The translations under genes were made by a program, and so were the position numbers. A DNA stretch of 64,000 nucleotides from Desmodesmus armatus (lineage: Eukaryota > Chlorophyta > Chlorophyceae > Sphaeropleales > Scenedesmaceae): assembly GCA_007449985.2 (NCBI GenBank), contig VIIQ02000005.1:310001-374000 (forward strand). Reading direction: 5' to 3'. The notes under the pieces were generated by a model that worked only from the letters and a program-made list of their open reading frames with translations, made no database searches and was not told the DNA's origin. Below are positions 1 to 16,120 of this stretch, one piece after another (positions within the stretch are counted from its first letter, which is position 1; every line of letters starts with the position of its first letter).

Positions 1-3000
1 AAGGGCAAGGCAGGGCCGATGTTCAGGTTCATCGACGGCAAGTGTGAGATCACCCTCACCCTTGACCTCAAGGAGGGCACCCTGAGGTTCAGCAGCGGTG
101 GCCACAGCATCGGCACCCTGGCCAATGTGAAGGGCCCCATGCACGCAGCGCTGACGCTGACCAGCACAAAGCAGACAGCACACCTAGCAGCAGGTAAGCA
201 TGATCCACTGGCCGCTTTTGCGCAGGGGTGAGAGGCTGCTCGGAACAGTAAAGCATCACTGATATCCTGAATGTTGGCGGCCCAGCAGGATGGGCCGTGG
301 CGGGCCAGTGTCCAGCATCCTTCTTCGCTTGATACCCCTCTGCAGCCTTGGCTTTTAGGGTTGATGCCCTCTGGCTTGTTATGCTGCCATTTGACATGTT
401 CCTGCCCCATTGCCTCGCTCCTGTTCTGCAGGCCCAATCGGCAAGACCGAGCACACGGCAGAGGAGCTGGTCAACATCCTGAAGGCCAAGGGCCACCTGG
501 GCAACAACCGTGCAGAGGCTGCAATGCTGGTGGTGCCCCGTGACCTGTTTGTGCCGCGGGATCGCCACCGCGAGGCTTTCCGGGATCAGAAGGTGACGGT
601 GCGCATGCCCGATGGCTCCACGCTGATCATGCCCAACCCCAGCTTTGTGGCCATGGCCCTGGAGCGCCTGGACCTGCAGCCCGCCTGCAGCTTCCTTGAT
701 GTGGGGTGCGGCAGCGCCTACGTCACGGCCGTGGCAGCCTGCATGGTGGGCCCCAGCGGTGTCGTGCACGGCATTGAGTGCCTGTCCAGCAGGCTGGAGG
801 CTGGCCGAAACAACCTGCGCCTGCTGAGGGAGCGGTTGCCGCCTGAGCACGTGGTCAAGAACCTGGCCGTGGCTGGCAGTGTGCAGACAGCGCTCAGCAA
901 CATCCACCTCAGCCTCACCAATGTGCTCATCCCGGAGTGCACAGACGGTGTGCTCTACGACGCCCTGTACTGCGACAACTCCCTGTCAGAGGAGGACCTG
1001 CCAGCATTCCTGTCGCTGCTGAAGCCTCAGGGCCGCATGGTGGTGGTGATTGAGGAGGAGGCCCTGTTGATCACCCGCAGCGGGAGCGACGCGCACGACT
1101 TCAGCAGGGAGTCCCTGGGCAAGATCAGCGGCGACTTCGGGGAGCTGGAGGACCCCACGCCCTGGGAGGTGCAGGAAGCCGTGCAGCGTATCAAGCACCG
1201 GGAGCTGCAGAAGGGCCTTGAGAAGGCCAAGGTGGGTGTGAAACATTTGTTCAGGACTTGAGTGGTTGGCTCTTCAGGGCATGCGCTGACTGCGAAGTGA
1301 ATGCAATTGTCCAAAATGCTGAGCTGGGACTGCTGTTTTGGATGTATCCCTCATCGTAGTGTCGCTGCCCTGTCCACTTGTGTCTCATGCACTGCAGCTG
1401 GAGGCAGCAAGCCTGCGGAGCAATGAGCTGCTGGACCTGCAGACCCGCATGGCGGCAGCCATGCAGCGCATTGCAGAACTGGAGGCAACAACGCAGCGCG
1501 GTCACCCAGCTGGAGCGCGTCCCAACAGCAACGATGACACGCGCGCGGTCATCCGGGACAACAAGTTCAGGCGCACCCCGCGCATGTCGCCACATACCAG
1601 CTCTCGCAGCCCAGGTGCCGACCCGTACCTGTACAGCAGCGGAGACGCCGCAGCAGCAGCAGCATCTGGTGACAATGTCAAGCTACGGACACGTCAGGTA
1701 CGCGGCATCTGGCTTAGGGCATCACCTGTCTTGGCAACTGCAGGTGGTGCTGTTATTGCAGTGCTATACAGTGCAAGCGACTACATGCAACAAAGGAGCT
1801 GCAGAATTGAGCAAAAGCAAACAAGAGTTGGGTGGTGGCATACACAGCTAGCCGCTACTTGCTGAATATGCTGTTGCTGCTGTGGTGTGCTGCAGGTGCT
1901 AGATGAGTCTGAGGAGCCCCTCATCCGCTCGGACAAGCACCTTGCAGCTGATGACAAGCACAACAGTGGCAGGATCGGTACAGCTGCACAGGACCTTCGC
2001 CAATCCGGCAGCTTTGCAGAGATCGTGCAGGGGCTGGGTGTGCAGTCCTTCACCCCAGCGCAGCTTGCCAGTATCACAGCAGGTGCTGGTGTCAAGCAGC
2101 GGGCAGGCTTCGACCTGTTTGAGGGAACCTTCAGGGGCACCCCCATCACAGCCTGGCGGCTTACCATCAGCCAGCCTGTCAGCAGCGTCGAGGTGTACAG
2201 GGCGTACTCCCGCTTCTGTGCCTCACACCCCAATGTCTGCGCAGTCATGGGCATCTGTGTCGAGCCCCTGGATGCTGCTGAGCCCATGGAGGAGGACAGC
2301 TGCTGCCCCAGCCCGTCAGGCCAGGCCGCAGCTCAGCAGCAGCAACAAACCTGGCAGCAGCAGGCGCAGCAGTTGCCAGAACTGCTGGAGCAGGGGTGCC
2401 ATGTATGGGTGCTGGAGGAGCGGCACGGGCAGCAGACCCTGGCAGCTCGGTTGGAACGCGGGCTGCTCAGCTGGCAGCATGCCCTGGGCATCGCTCAGGA
2501 CATAGGTGCAGCGCTAGCCTACCTGCAGTCACTGCGCCGCATCTGCCCCCTGGCTGCAGAGTGCGGCTCAGATGCTGCAGCAATCATCGGGGAAAACAGC
2601 AATGCCCTTGCTGCGCCTCTGTCCCCGCTGGCAGTTGCGCAGATGCTGGTGCTGGACAACGTGCAGCTCAGCAGCGCAGCCACAGCCAAGCTCAGCCTAG
2701 CACCAGCGCTGCTGACGCAGCTGGAGTTCGCCCTGTGTGTGACACCAGATGCCCAGCGTGTGGCAGAGGTCACAGCACTGCTGCTGCCTTACATCCACCC
2801 GGCTTCCATGTTTGGTGGTAGCAGCAGCCATCAGGGTTGCCAGTCGTTTGACGGCCTGTACAGCTATGGGGTTGTCCTGCTGCAGCTGCTGACCGAGCGC
2901 AGCGCCCCCGGGCTGCTGGGCACTGTCCAGTCAGCCATACAGCAGCAGAGCCTCGGCAACCTGGTGCCACGGACCCCAGCAGCCGGCTCTGAGAGCGAGC

Positions 3001-5090
3001 AGCTAGCAGCCGAGTTTGCTGCGTTGGCGCTGAGCTGCTGCGGCCAGCCCGGGCAGCCGCCGCAGCAGCAGCAGCAGCCACCGCAGCAGCAGCAGCCGTC
3101 CCTAGACATGCAGGTGCTGCCGACGTTGCAGCAGCTGACGCGCAAGCTGGAGTCACTCGGCACCAGCAGCATGTCTTGGGAGCAGGTAGAGGAGCTGCTG
3201 ATGCTCCCGCTGCAGCCCAGCAGCAGCAGCGGCGACCCAGCCACGCGACGCTGGGTGCGGCAGGACTTCAAGATGCGGCGCAAGCTGTTCTTGGAGGAGG
3301 TGGCTAAGCTGGCAGCAGAGGGCCCCATACACAAAATTGAAGTCCGGCGGTCGCGCTGCTTCAAGGACAGTGTCACAACCTTCAGCGGCAAGGTGAGCAG
3401 TCCCAAGCAGGGTGGGGTCCACTGCAACCAACTGCATGCATAGAAATTGCATTCCTACAGGGTGGAGACTGGAAATTAGTTCCCCAGGCTAGAATGATTC
3501 CCCGGGAACTGGCGCATCTGGGTTGCTTGTTGACAGTCTTGCTGGTTGTGCTTGTTTCACAGGGCCAAAACGTTTGGCGTCAGCCGCTCAAGGTCACCTT
3601 CATCGGGGAGGCTGGCATGGACAGTGGTGGCGTGACGCGGGAGTGGTTCAGCAGCATATGCGCAGCCCTGCGCCGCGGCAGCCTCGACCTGTTCTGGGCC
3701 GGTGGTCCCAACCGCAACCAGCTGTACGTCAACCCGCTGTCCAACACCCCCAGCCATCTCAAGCGCTTCCACTTTGTGGGCATGCTCATGGCCAAGGCCC
3801 TGCTGGAGACTGCAGCGCGCGGCAAGGAGCTGGGGCCAGTGGTGCTGAACCTCAACTTCTGCGAGCCCTTCTGGAAGCTGCTGCTGGGTATCCCACTGGG
3901 ACTCATGGACCTGCAGGGCCTGGACCCCACCGAGTTCAGGAGCTTGATGCAGATCCTGCAGCTGGACATTGACGGGTAGGTGCAAGGCAGCATCTTTCCT
4001 GTCTGCTTGTGTGCGTGCATGACTGTTTCAGCAGCTGTTCAGGAGCACCAGCCAAACACTTGCACGCATGTGAGCATGCCTGCGAAACTTTGTTGTTGTG
4101 TGGTGATCTCCTCATAGACAGAAAAGCACAGCTTGCTCCTTTCCAGAGTGCACGCCACCTGTGCTGGTGTAGCCCAGGACTTGACACGGGGCTTGCTCGT
4201 CCACCATGTGTGCAGGATGATCTTTGAGACCTTCACCTGGAACTTCCAGCACACCAAGCGCAGCACTGGTGCCAAGGACGAGCCAGAGATCCCGGCTCTG
4301 CCAAGCGGCGCCAGCCCCTTCAGCGGGGACAGCAGCTCAGCAGTGGAGGCCAGCATCACGCTCAAACCAGGGGGCAGCCACGTCAAGGTCACCAACGGCA
4401 ACAAGCGCGAGTATGTGCTGCTCAAGGCACAGAAGATGCTGTGGGGCACTGTGGAGGCGCAGATGAGTGCCATCATCGACGCCTTCCACTCACTGGTGCC
4501 GCGTGAGCTGGTGGACAAGTACGGCTTCACCCCGCTGGAGATGCAGCTGCTGGTGTGCGGAGAGCAGCACATCGACATCGGTGACCTGCGCGCGCACTGC
4601 AAGTATGAGGACGGTTACACCGGCAAGGAGCCCCAGATCTCCTGGTTCTGGCAGGCGGTTGACAGCATGGACGAGGCGCAGCGCCGGGCCCTGCTGCAGT
4701 TCTGGAGCGGCAGCGATGGCATGCCAGCCGAGGGCTTCGGCTCGCTGGAGCCTGCCTTCCACCTGGTCAGCGTCGACCGCATGTACGACCGCAACGACCG
4801 CACAGCCCGCCTCCCAGCAGCGCACACGTGCTTCAGGCAGCTGGATCTGCCGCGCTATAACACGTATGACGAGCTGAAGGAGAAGATGATTACGGCCATC
4901 ACCATGGGCCAGGTGAGCCAGCAGTTTTGGGGACGGGCTTAGACGTGCTCACTGCTTGGCCTTGTATTCTTGCATCACTGTCATGAAGCCCTTGTTGCCT
5001 CTCTTTTTCTTTGCTGCCCCATATTGCATCTGCTGGTTCTGACGCTTCATGTCTGCTTTGTTGCCGCAGGGCTATATGGCACTGTCCTGA
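1..5090 (+). CDS. SPRY-PCMT-pseudokinase-HECT E3 ubiquitin ligase (5' partial)
   Basis: Exons 1-193, 432-1231, 1398-1697, 1896-3392, 3563-3975, 4216-4912 and 5070-5090 join in phase to 1,306 visible residues; the start lies left of the window. Residues 1-64 look like the end of a SPRY domain. Residues 66-330 form a PCMT (protein L-isoaspartyl methyltransferase) fold with the SAM motif FLDVGCGSAYVTA. A short coiled coil follows (about 332-370), then a kinase-like region (about 470-760) with GTFRGTPITAW and FDGLYSYGVVLLQLLTE but no recognisable VAIK lysine, HRD or DFG. The HECT domain begins near 925 (VTFIGEAGMDSGGVTREWF) and has its thioester cysteine at about 1273 in HTCFRQLDLPRY, 34 residues before the C-terminal GYMALS, as is usual for HECT ligases. 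The HECT part should transfer ubiquitin to lysines; substrates are unknown. The PCMT site is divergent (IMPNP where active enzymes have ISAPHM), so it may bind isoaspartyl proteins rather than repair them. The last exon, of only 21 bases, rests on splice sites and HECT-tail similarity. Confidence 0.88.
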
Positions 5091-6517
5091 GGTCCCAGTG
5101 GCCGCAGCCGGCTGAGTGTGCAGCACTTGCTAACGTGGCAGTGTCGGCACGTAACAGTAAAGGCAGCCACAGCAGCTTACTGTATTGATGCCGCACACTT
5201 CCGACCCCCTCTTCGTGAGGCTTGCTTGCCCTTCTGGCACGCACAAGGTTGCCTGATGCCAGGCTCATTATTTGTTGCAGCTTGCAGTGCAGCGTAGTGA
5301 CATTAAGCTAGGTGCAGGAAGGCACTGCATGCTTATTGAGTGACCCGTGCTCTGTCAAAGGAGTGCGGGCCTGCAGACAGCTGTTGCCCGATAGTGACAG
5401 GACAGTAGCGGCCTGTCCCTCTGCAGGTGTGTGGTGTGACCTTTTTGGTGTGTTACCTCTGAGCTGCCGCAAAGCGGCCGCTGCAACATGCGGCCAACTC
5501 AACAAGTAGGACAGGGATTTCTGCGGACAAGCAGCCTTGGACAGTCTCCGACAGATTTGGTCAGCACAGCACTGCTTTGGCCCAGCATGTGGGCTGGTGA
5601 TTGTGTGCCACCTGGAGCGCGGTGGCCGGTCATCTGCATGTCTGCAGTGCCGCTGCTTGAATGATGCTAACTTGACTGGTTTCTTGCATGTGGGGTCAAG
5701 TTGGTCTTGTATGGTGATGCTGCATGTTTGCTGGACAGGCAGGACCTATACTGGCAGTGTCTCTGCTGTTTTGACGTGCCAGTTCTGCAGCTTTCGCTGA
5801 TGTAACCACGCCCACTCCTCATGCCAAGGTTCAATTTGTGTTGCGCTGCGACATTGCCGTATGCACAACTGCCAGTTGGCCGGGTTCAGACGGGAGGTGC
5901 CCTTCAAAACAAACTGCTTATCAGCCCTGAAGCACGCACAGACCTTCTCACACCACACAATTTTCCGTTCTGTTCAAGCCGCTCATGTACTCCCAACAGG
6001 ACAGCCAGACGGCTGTGAACATGGCATGCATCACTCCTGCGCAGTGTCTCCATCCTTCAGCTGATCACCAGTCAACTGGCACCGTAGCGGTGCAACAAAC
6101 TCTCACCACAAAGACCTGCACTTCCATAGTCAATAAGTAACTGGCAGTTCATGAATCACAACAGCACAGTCTGTCCACACACGTACATGCACACCTGGCT
6201 CCATCATTCAGTGCCACAGGGCTGGGGCGCAGCACAGCACTGCTGCAGTCATTGTTCCCGGGTCACGACCAATAACACAACTGCACAAGAAGCTGAACAT
6301 GACGCCTGCAGGTAGCACCAGGTGCTACCAAAAGCACTGGCACTTGTACAGCTTAACTGTCGAGGAGCTCACGCAACTGCCGCCAACAACAAAACCCGAC
6401 CCGTTGCTGCGGCAATGCCATTGGGTGCTAGCCTGTCACAGGTTGACAAGATTTGGTCTGTAACGTGCAGTACGTCAGTACTGCTTCTGGATGCAAGGGT
6501 TTGCAGACTGCTGTGAC
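5091..6517. other. Convergent 3' intergenic region
   Basis: This lies between the stop of the HECT fusion gene and the stop of the fasciclin gene, which point at each other. I see no gene here. A TGTAA at 5802-5806 on the + strand could be the poly(A) signal of the HECT gene, which would give a 3' UTR of about 700 bases. Confidence 0.6.
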
Positions 6518-8442
6518 TCACAGCATGAGAACTGCAAGCAGGGCAGGGGCAGCCAGGAGTGCTGCAGCAGCAGCACCAGCGCTGCTCCTTGCAGGAGCAG
6601 GCGAGGGTGAGGGTGGGGGTGTGGTGGTTGCAGGAGCATCAACAGGTGCCCTGGTGGCATTTGCTGTAGCTGTTGGCTCTGCTGCAGCAGCTGTGTCTTC
6701 TTCTTCTGCTGCTGGCTCCTCAGCTGTGACGTTGCTGGCGCCAGGGATATCAGCCAAGGAGTAGTTGCCCGCCAGCGAAGCAGGGATGAGCACGCCATCA
6801 ATCACCTGCACAGGCATAGGCGACATCAAGCTGCTGCGTCACAGGAGCACCCCACCCAAGCACACACCAGGTGGATCCCTGCATATGCCTGCTTTGCTCA
6901 TGGCTGGAGGGCACACATCCAACAGCAAGGGGTGATGTTAGGACAGGACCAGTCAGATTGCTGGGGTTCCTCACATGGATGATGGCCTTGCCTCCCTGGT
7001 AGTCAGTGTCGGTGATGGGGACGCTCTGGTTGGTGTTGGTGCGGATGAACCAGGAGCTATCAAGCTGCAGCAGGTGCCGACGCCCTCCCATGCCTGCAGC
7101 AGCAGCCCTGCACACACACAGAAGAACCAGCAAGACCGTAAAGGTGACCTTTACACAAGCCTGCCCCTGAAAGCACAAAACATGCATGGGCTGTATGCAC
7201 AGTCATGACGTCACTTCCATGTGCAGCAGCAGGGTTCCTGTGATCTGGTGTGCAGCGCAGCAGCGCAGTGCCAGCTGCTGCCCTTGCATGGATCAGTTGC
7301 AGCAGTGCATCCAGGTTTCCCACCTCTTGATGAGTGTGATGGGGCTGCCGTCAAGCATAGTGAGCTTCATGCCGTTCCTGAGGCGGTCAGAGGTCAGGGC
7401 TGCGTTGCCCGCTGTCACATGGTACTGCAGCAGGCTGTCAATGATGCCCATCTCGCCCAGCTCCGCCACAGTCATGTTGGGGAAGTTGCTGCTCAGGTAC
7501 TCCAGCGCACCCTCCACAGCCTGCAGCATACACAGGACGTGACAGCTGGCTTCAATGCTTATGTCAATACAGCAGCAACAGCAGCGGCTACGGGTGAAGG
7601 GGGTGGGGCGCCAGCTTTGCTAGAGTTGCGGCCACATGGGAGCACAGGGGCAGCTTGGATGAGACCACTTGCTTGAGCATCCCCTCATACAGCAGATTCC
7701 CCCTGGCTTTTCTCCTAGGAAGACCACATGCTACGTACGTGCAGTCAGCCTCACTGAGTAAGTGCTGCACTGGAGGCCTACCGTCACCGGTAGTCACCGG
7801 TAGTCTGTGCAGTCAGCCCCCCCTTGCTGCCCTCCCCTGTGCAACTCACGGCGTTGTTGGGCGCAAAGATGGTGGCCACGTTGTTCTTGTCCTTCAGCAG
7901 CCGTGTGACAGCGGGGCTGGCCTCCACCAGCTTGTTGAGCTCACTCAGCTCAGGGATGCGCTCAGCAGCGGCCTTGGGGGAGTCGTAGAAGCCCTTGATG
8001 CGCGAGTCAGGGCCCGCCTTCACGCCACCAGCAGCAGAGGTGGTGGTGTCATTGTCGGCTGCTCCCAAGGCCTCGTCAGTGATGGCCGTGGCATTGGTTG
8101 GGTCGTCGGCTGCCAGGGCCTCCTCGGCAATGGCGGTGGTGTTGATTGGCTCCTCGTCAACAGCCAATGCAGGGGAGGGTGAGGGTGACCGGCGGAGAGC
8201 AGGCGAAGGCGAGGGCGAGGCACGCTGTGCTGCGGCAGAACCTGCAGCAGTCATGTGCAATAACACTCTCTGTAAGTGTGCCATTGAGAGCGAGATATGA
8301 CGAACACCATGTGGGAAAAGTTGGCAGTGCTGTCTGTATGCTGAACAGTAACGGTGGTGAGTTGGCCAGAAGACAAGCCTGGCTTGGGCTGCTTCTCACC
8401 TGCCAGCAGCAGAAGCACTGAGATGCATACAATGCTCTTCAT
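6518..8442 (-). CDS. Secreted, GPI-anchored fasciclin (FAS1) domain protein
   Basis: Exons (- strand) are 8442-8400, 8241-7850, 7520-7324, 7107-6975 and 6805-6518, giving 350 residues with consistent phases. The N-terminus is a signal peptide (MKSIVCISVLLLLAGSAAA), followed by a Ser/Pro-rich stretch (SPSPSP repeats) typical of algal wall glycoproteins. One FAS1 domain spans roughly residues 80-240, with FAPNNA in the first conserved block, LLQYHVTAG in the middle and IHVIDGVLIP at the second conserved block. That last motif appears only when the donor at 6975 is used, which supports this splice. Several NxT sites suggest N-glycosylation. The C-terminus is Ala/Pro-rich and ends in a hydrophobic tail (LLAAPALLAVLML), which fits a GPI signal. 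FAS1 proteins act in cell adhesion or the extracellular matrix; Volvox algal-CAM is a known algal member. The adhesive role here is inferred from the family. Confidence 0.88.
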
Positions 8443-9304
8443 GGCACCTGCATAGCGGGTGTGTGGCAGCTCGATGCGTCAGCATGATATGAGAGGAACA
8501 GAGCAGAAGTGCAGGTGGGACGGGAGCTGCCCAGCATGCACTCGGCTGGGCGCATGAGACGCAACAGACGCGTGCTAACTTCATTCTGAGCTGCATGACA
8601 GCAAAAAGCCCTGCACCCTGCCCATGGAAGATGCTGCTTTGAACAAAGATCGTTTGGCACTGCAGGTGCCGGATGCAACCTCATATGTGTGTGAGCCAGG
8701 GCGCATGAGCCTGGAAAAACGGTGCAGGACTGTTTGTGAACACTTTGAGGCCTTGCGCCTGGTGATTGGTGGCAATTGGTCGGAAGCGGGCTCACCTCCA
8801 AGAGAGTTTTTGAACAGCGCTGCACCTGCTGGCGAACAATTGTGACTGACCTAAACACGAACACGCGACGCACAGATCCTTGTCTACTCAGAGCGCCACA
8901 ACCTTGCACGGTGACTGATCTAACTGTCACCCGACTGTGTAAGAGATAGGGCATACCAAAGCCATGCTGCTGCTTCCTCAAATACTTATGACTGAGTGCT
9001 ACAAACCCGTCCAGCGCCCACAGCTGCGGCCAAACGGCACAAGCGCTTCTGTCTGAGGCAGACCTACTGCCAACTTGTGATTACAACACCGAGACGTGAT
9101 GGGAAGTGATTGTTCCACCATGCGCAGAACCTAGCAGCAACCAGACGCTGACAGCACTGCTTGATATTGGTACAATGGGCCACAACAATTGCTGACCATG
9201 CCCTGCAGCTGGAGCTGCACACCAGCAACCAGATGTGAGCAGAGCGCTGGTTCTGCCCACAGCTGCCAGCTGTACACTGGGCTGTTCCTGCCCCCTGCAT
9301 GCCC
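8443..9304. other. Spacer between tandem minus-strand genes
   Basis: This holds the upstream region of the fasciclin gene and the 3' region of the MYST gene. No gene is supported. A minus-strand TGTAA at 9085-9081, about 220 bases past the MYST stop, is a candidate poly(A) signal. Confidence 0.55.
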
Positions 9305-14380
<5,076 letters not shown>

Positions 14381-14801
14381 ACTGTCGTTCTCAACTAAGT
14401 TTACAGTTTTTGACTAAACTTCCAGCACCTCCTACAGCAGTTGCCCAGAGTCAGCTGCTGTGCGTTGAAAGCTCAAGCAGTCGCTACATGTTGCTCAGCG
14501 TAGCCCATCAGCTAAAACAGCGATGACAAGGTCGAACTAGAACTATACCAGCAGCTGTGTAATGACCACGGCCACTGCTGCTTTGAAAGAGATACAGCAG
14601 CTCAAGGTGGTTTGAAGGGAGTCTGCTGCTGTGGTGTAGTGCTGGTGTCGGTAGGGCACAAACGACAAGATGACGAGTATGAATTGCGACAACACCAAAG
14701 AAGAGAGCCTGAGAGGATAGGCTGCGTAAGACTCTGACCAGAAATGCGAGGACTGGGCTGATCTACCGGTATGGATTGTTACAGCGCCAACTGCCAGTGA
14801 A
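14381..14801. promoter_or_regulatory. Divergent upstream region of MYST HAT and ArgRS
   Basis: About 420 bases separate the start codon of the MYST gene (- strand) from the first in-frame ATG of ArgRS (+ strand), so the two promoters must share this stretch. I see no convincing TATA box or other named element. Confidence 0.5.
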
Positions 14802-16047
14802 GTGTGTAGCTTCGTCGTCGCTGCTCAAATCCATTTCATTCAGACTTCTTTTATTGAGCGTTGTGGCATCAGATCAGCCCCATCCCGCCCCAGCTGGTGG
14901 ATGAGGTGGTGTGGCAGCAGCCTGTCAGGTGCCAGCAGTGTTCAGTCTGAATTGCTGCTCGGCTCTCGTTTGGGACTGTCTCAGCCTTACAGGCTAGCCT
15001 TCCAGGCACGTCAGTGTTCCTTTGCCAGCCGTCATCCCCTGCAAGCAGTAGCAGCAGTCAGGAGCAGTCAGCCCCCGCCCACACTCGACATGGCAGCACC
15101 AGGGGAGGCAGTGTCGCTGCGTGGGGAGGTGTCAGGGCTGTTCAAGTCCGCACTGTCCACAGCATTCCCAGCAGTAGACGAGCAGCCGCTTGTGGCCCCC
15201 TGCGGCCAGCCTCAGCACGGCGACTACCAATGCAACAACGCCATGTCTCTGTTCGGCAAGCTGAAGGGCAAGGAGGGTGCCCCCAAGAACCCCCGCGAGT
15301 GTGCCAGCACCATCGTCAGCAGCCTGCCTGAGAATGCAGTCATCAAGGAGACCAGCCTGGCAGGCCCTGGCTTCATCAACGTGCGCGTCACCCAGGACTA
15401 CCTAGCAGGCCGCCTCGGGTCTCTCCTGAAGGACGGCATGTCCACGATGGCCCCCAAGCTGCGCCACAACAAGGTAGTGGTTGACTTCAGCAGCCCCAAC
15501 GTGGCCAAGGAGATGCACGTGGGCCACCTGCGCTCCACCATCATTGGGGACACCATCTGCAAGACCCTGGAGTTCTGTGGGGCTGAGGTGGTGCGGCTCA
15601 ACCACATCGGGGACTGGGGCACGCAGTTTGGCATGCTCATCCAGCACATGGCGGAGCTCAGGCCAGAGGGACTGGCAGCATCACGGGATGAGGACGTGGC
15701 AGACCTGCAGCAGCTCTACAGGTGCGCCTGTAGGATATGGAGGGGTTTGGGAGTGCATGAGGGAGTTTTTGGTGGTGGTGGGGGTGGAGCTGGGGGTTGT
15801 CACCGCGCGTGTGGCAGCCGTGCTGGGACTGTGGGCCAGGCTTGCAGCAGCAGCAGCAGCAGCATGATGCAATTAAGCAGCGGCATGATAGGGCGGCAGC
15901 GGGCACATGCTCGGCAGGAGCGTTGGCTTGGGTGACCCAGCAGCGGCAGCAGCTGCCTTGCCGCGGCGCTAGCACAGGTCAGAGGTTGTGTGCATGCTTG
16001 GTGGCCTGGCTGTGCAAGGTGACATTGTGCTTTTGCTGCTGCTGCTT

Positions 16048-16120
<73 letters not shown>

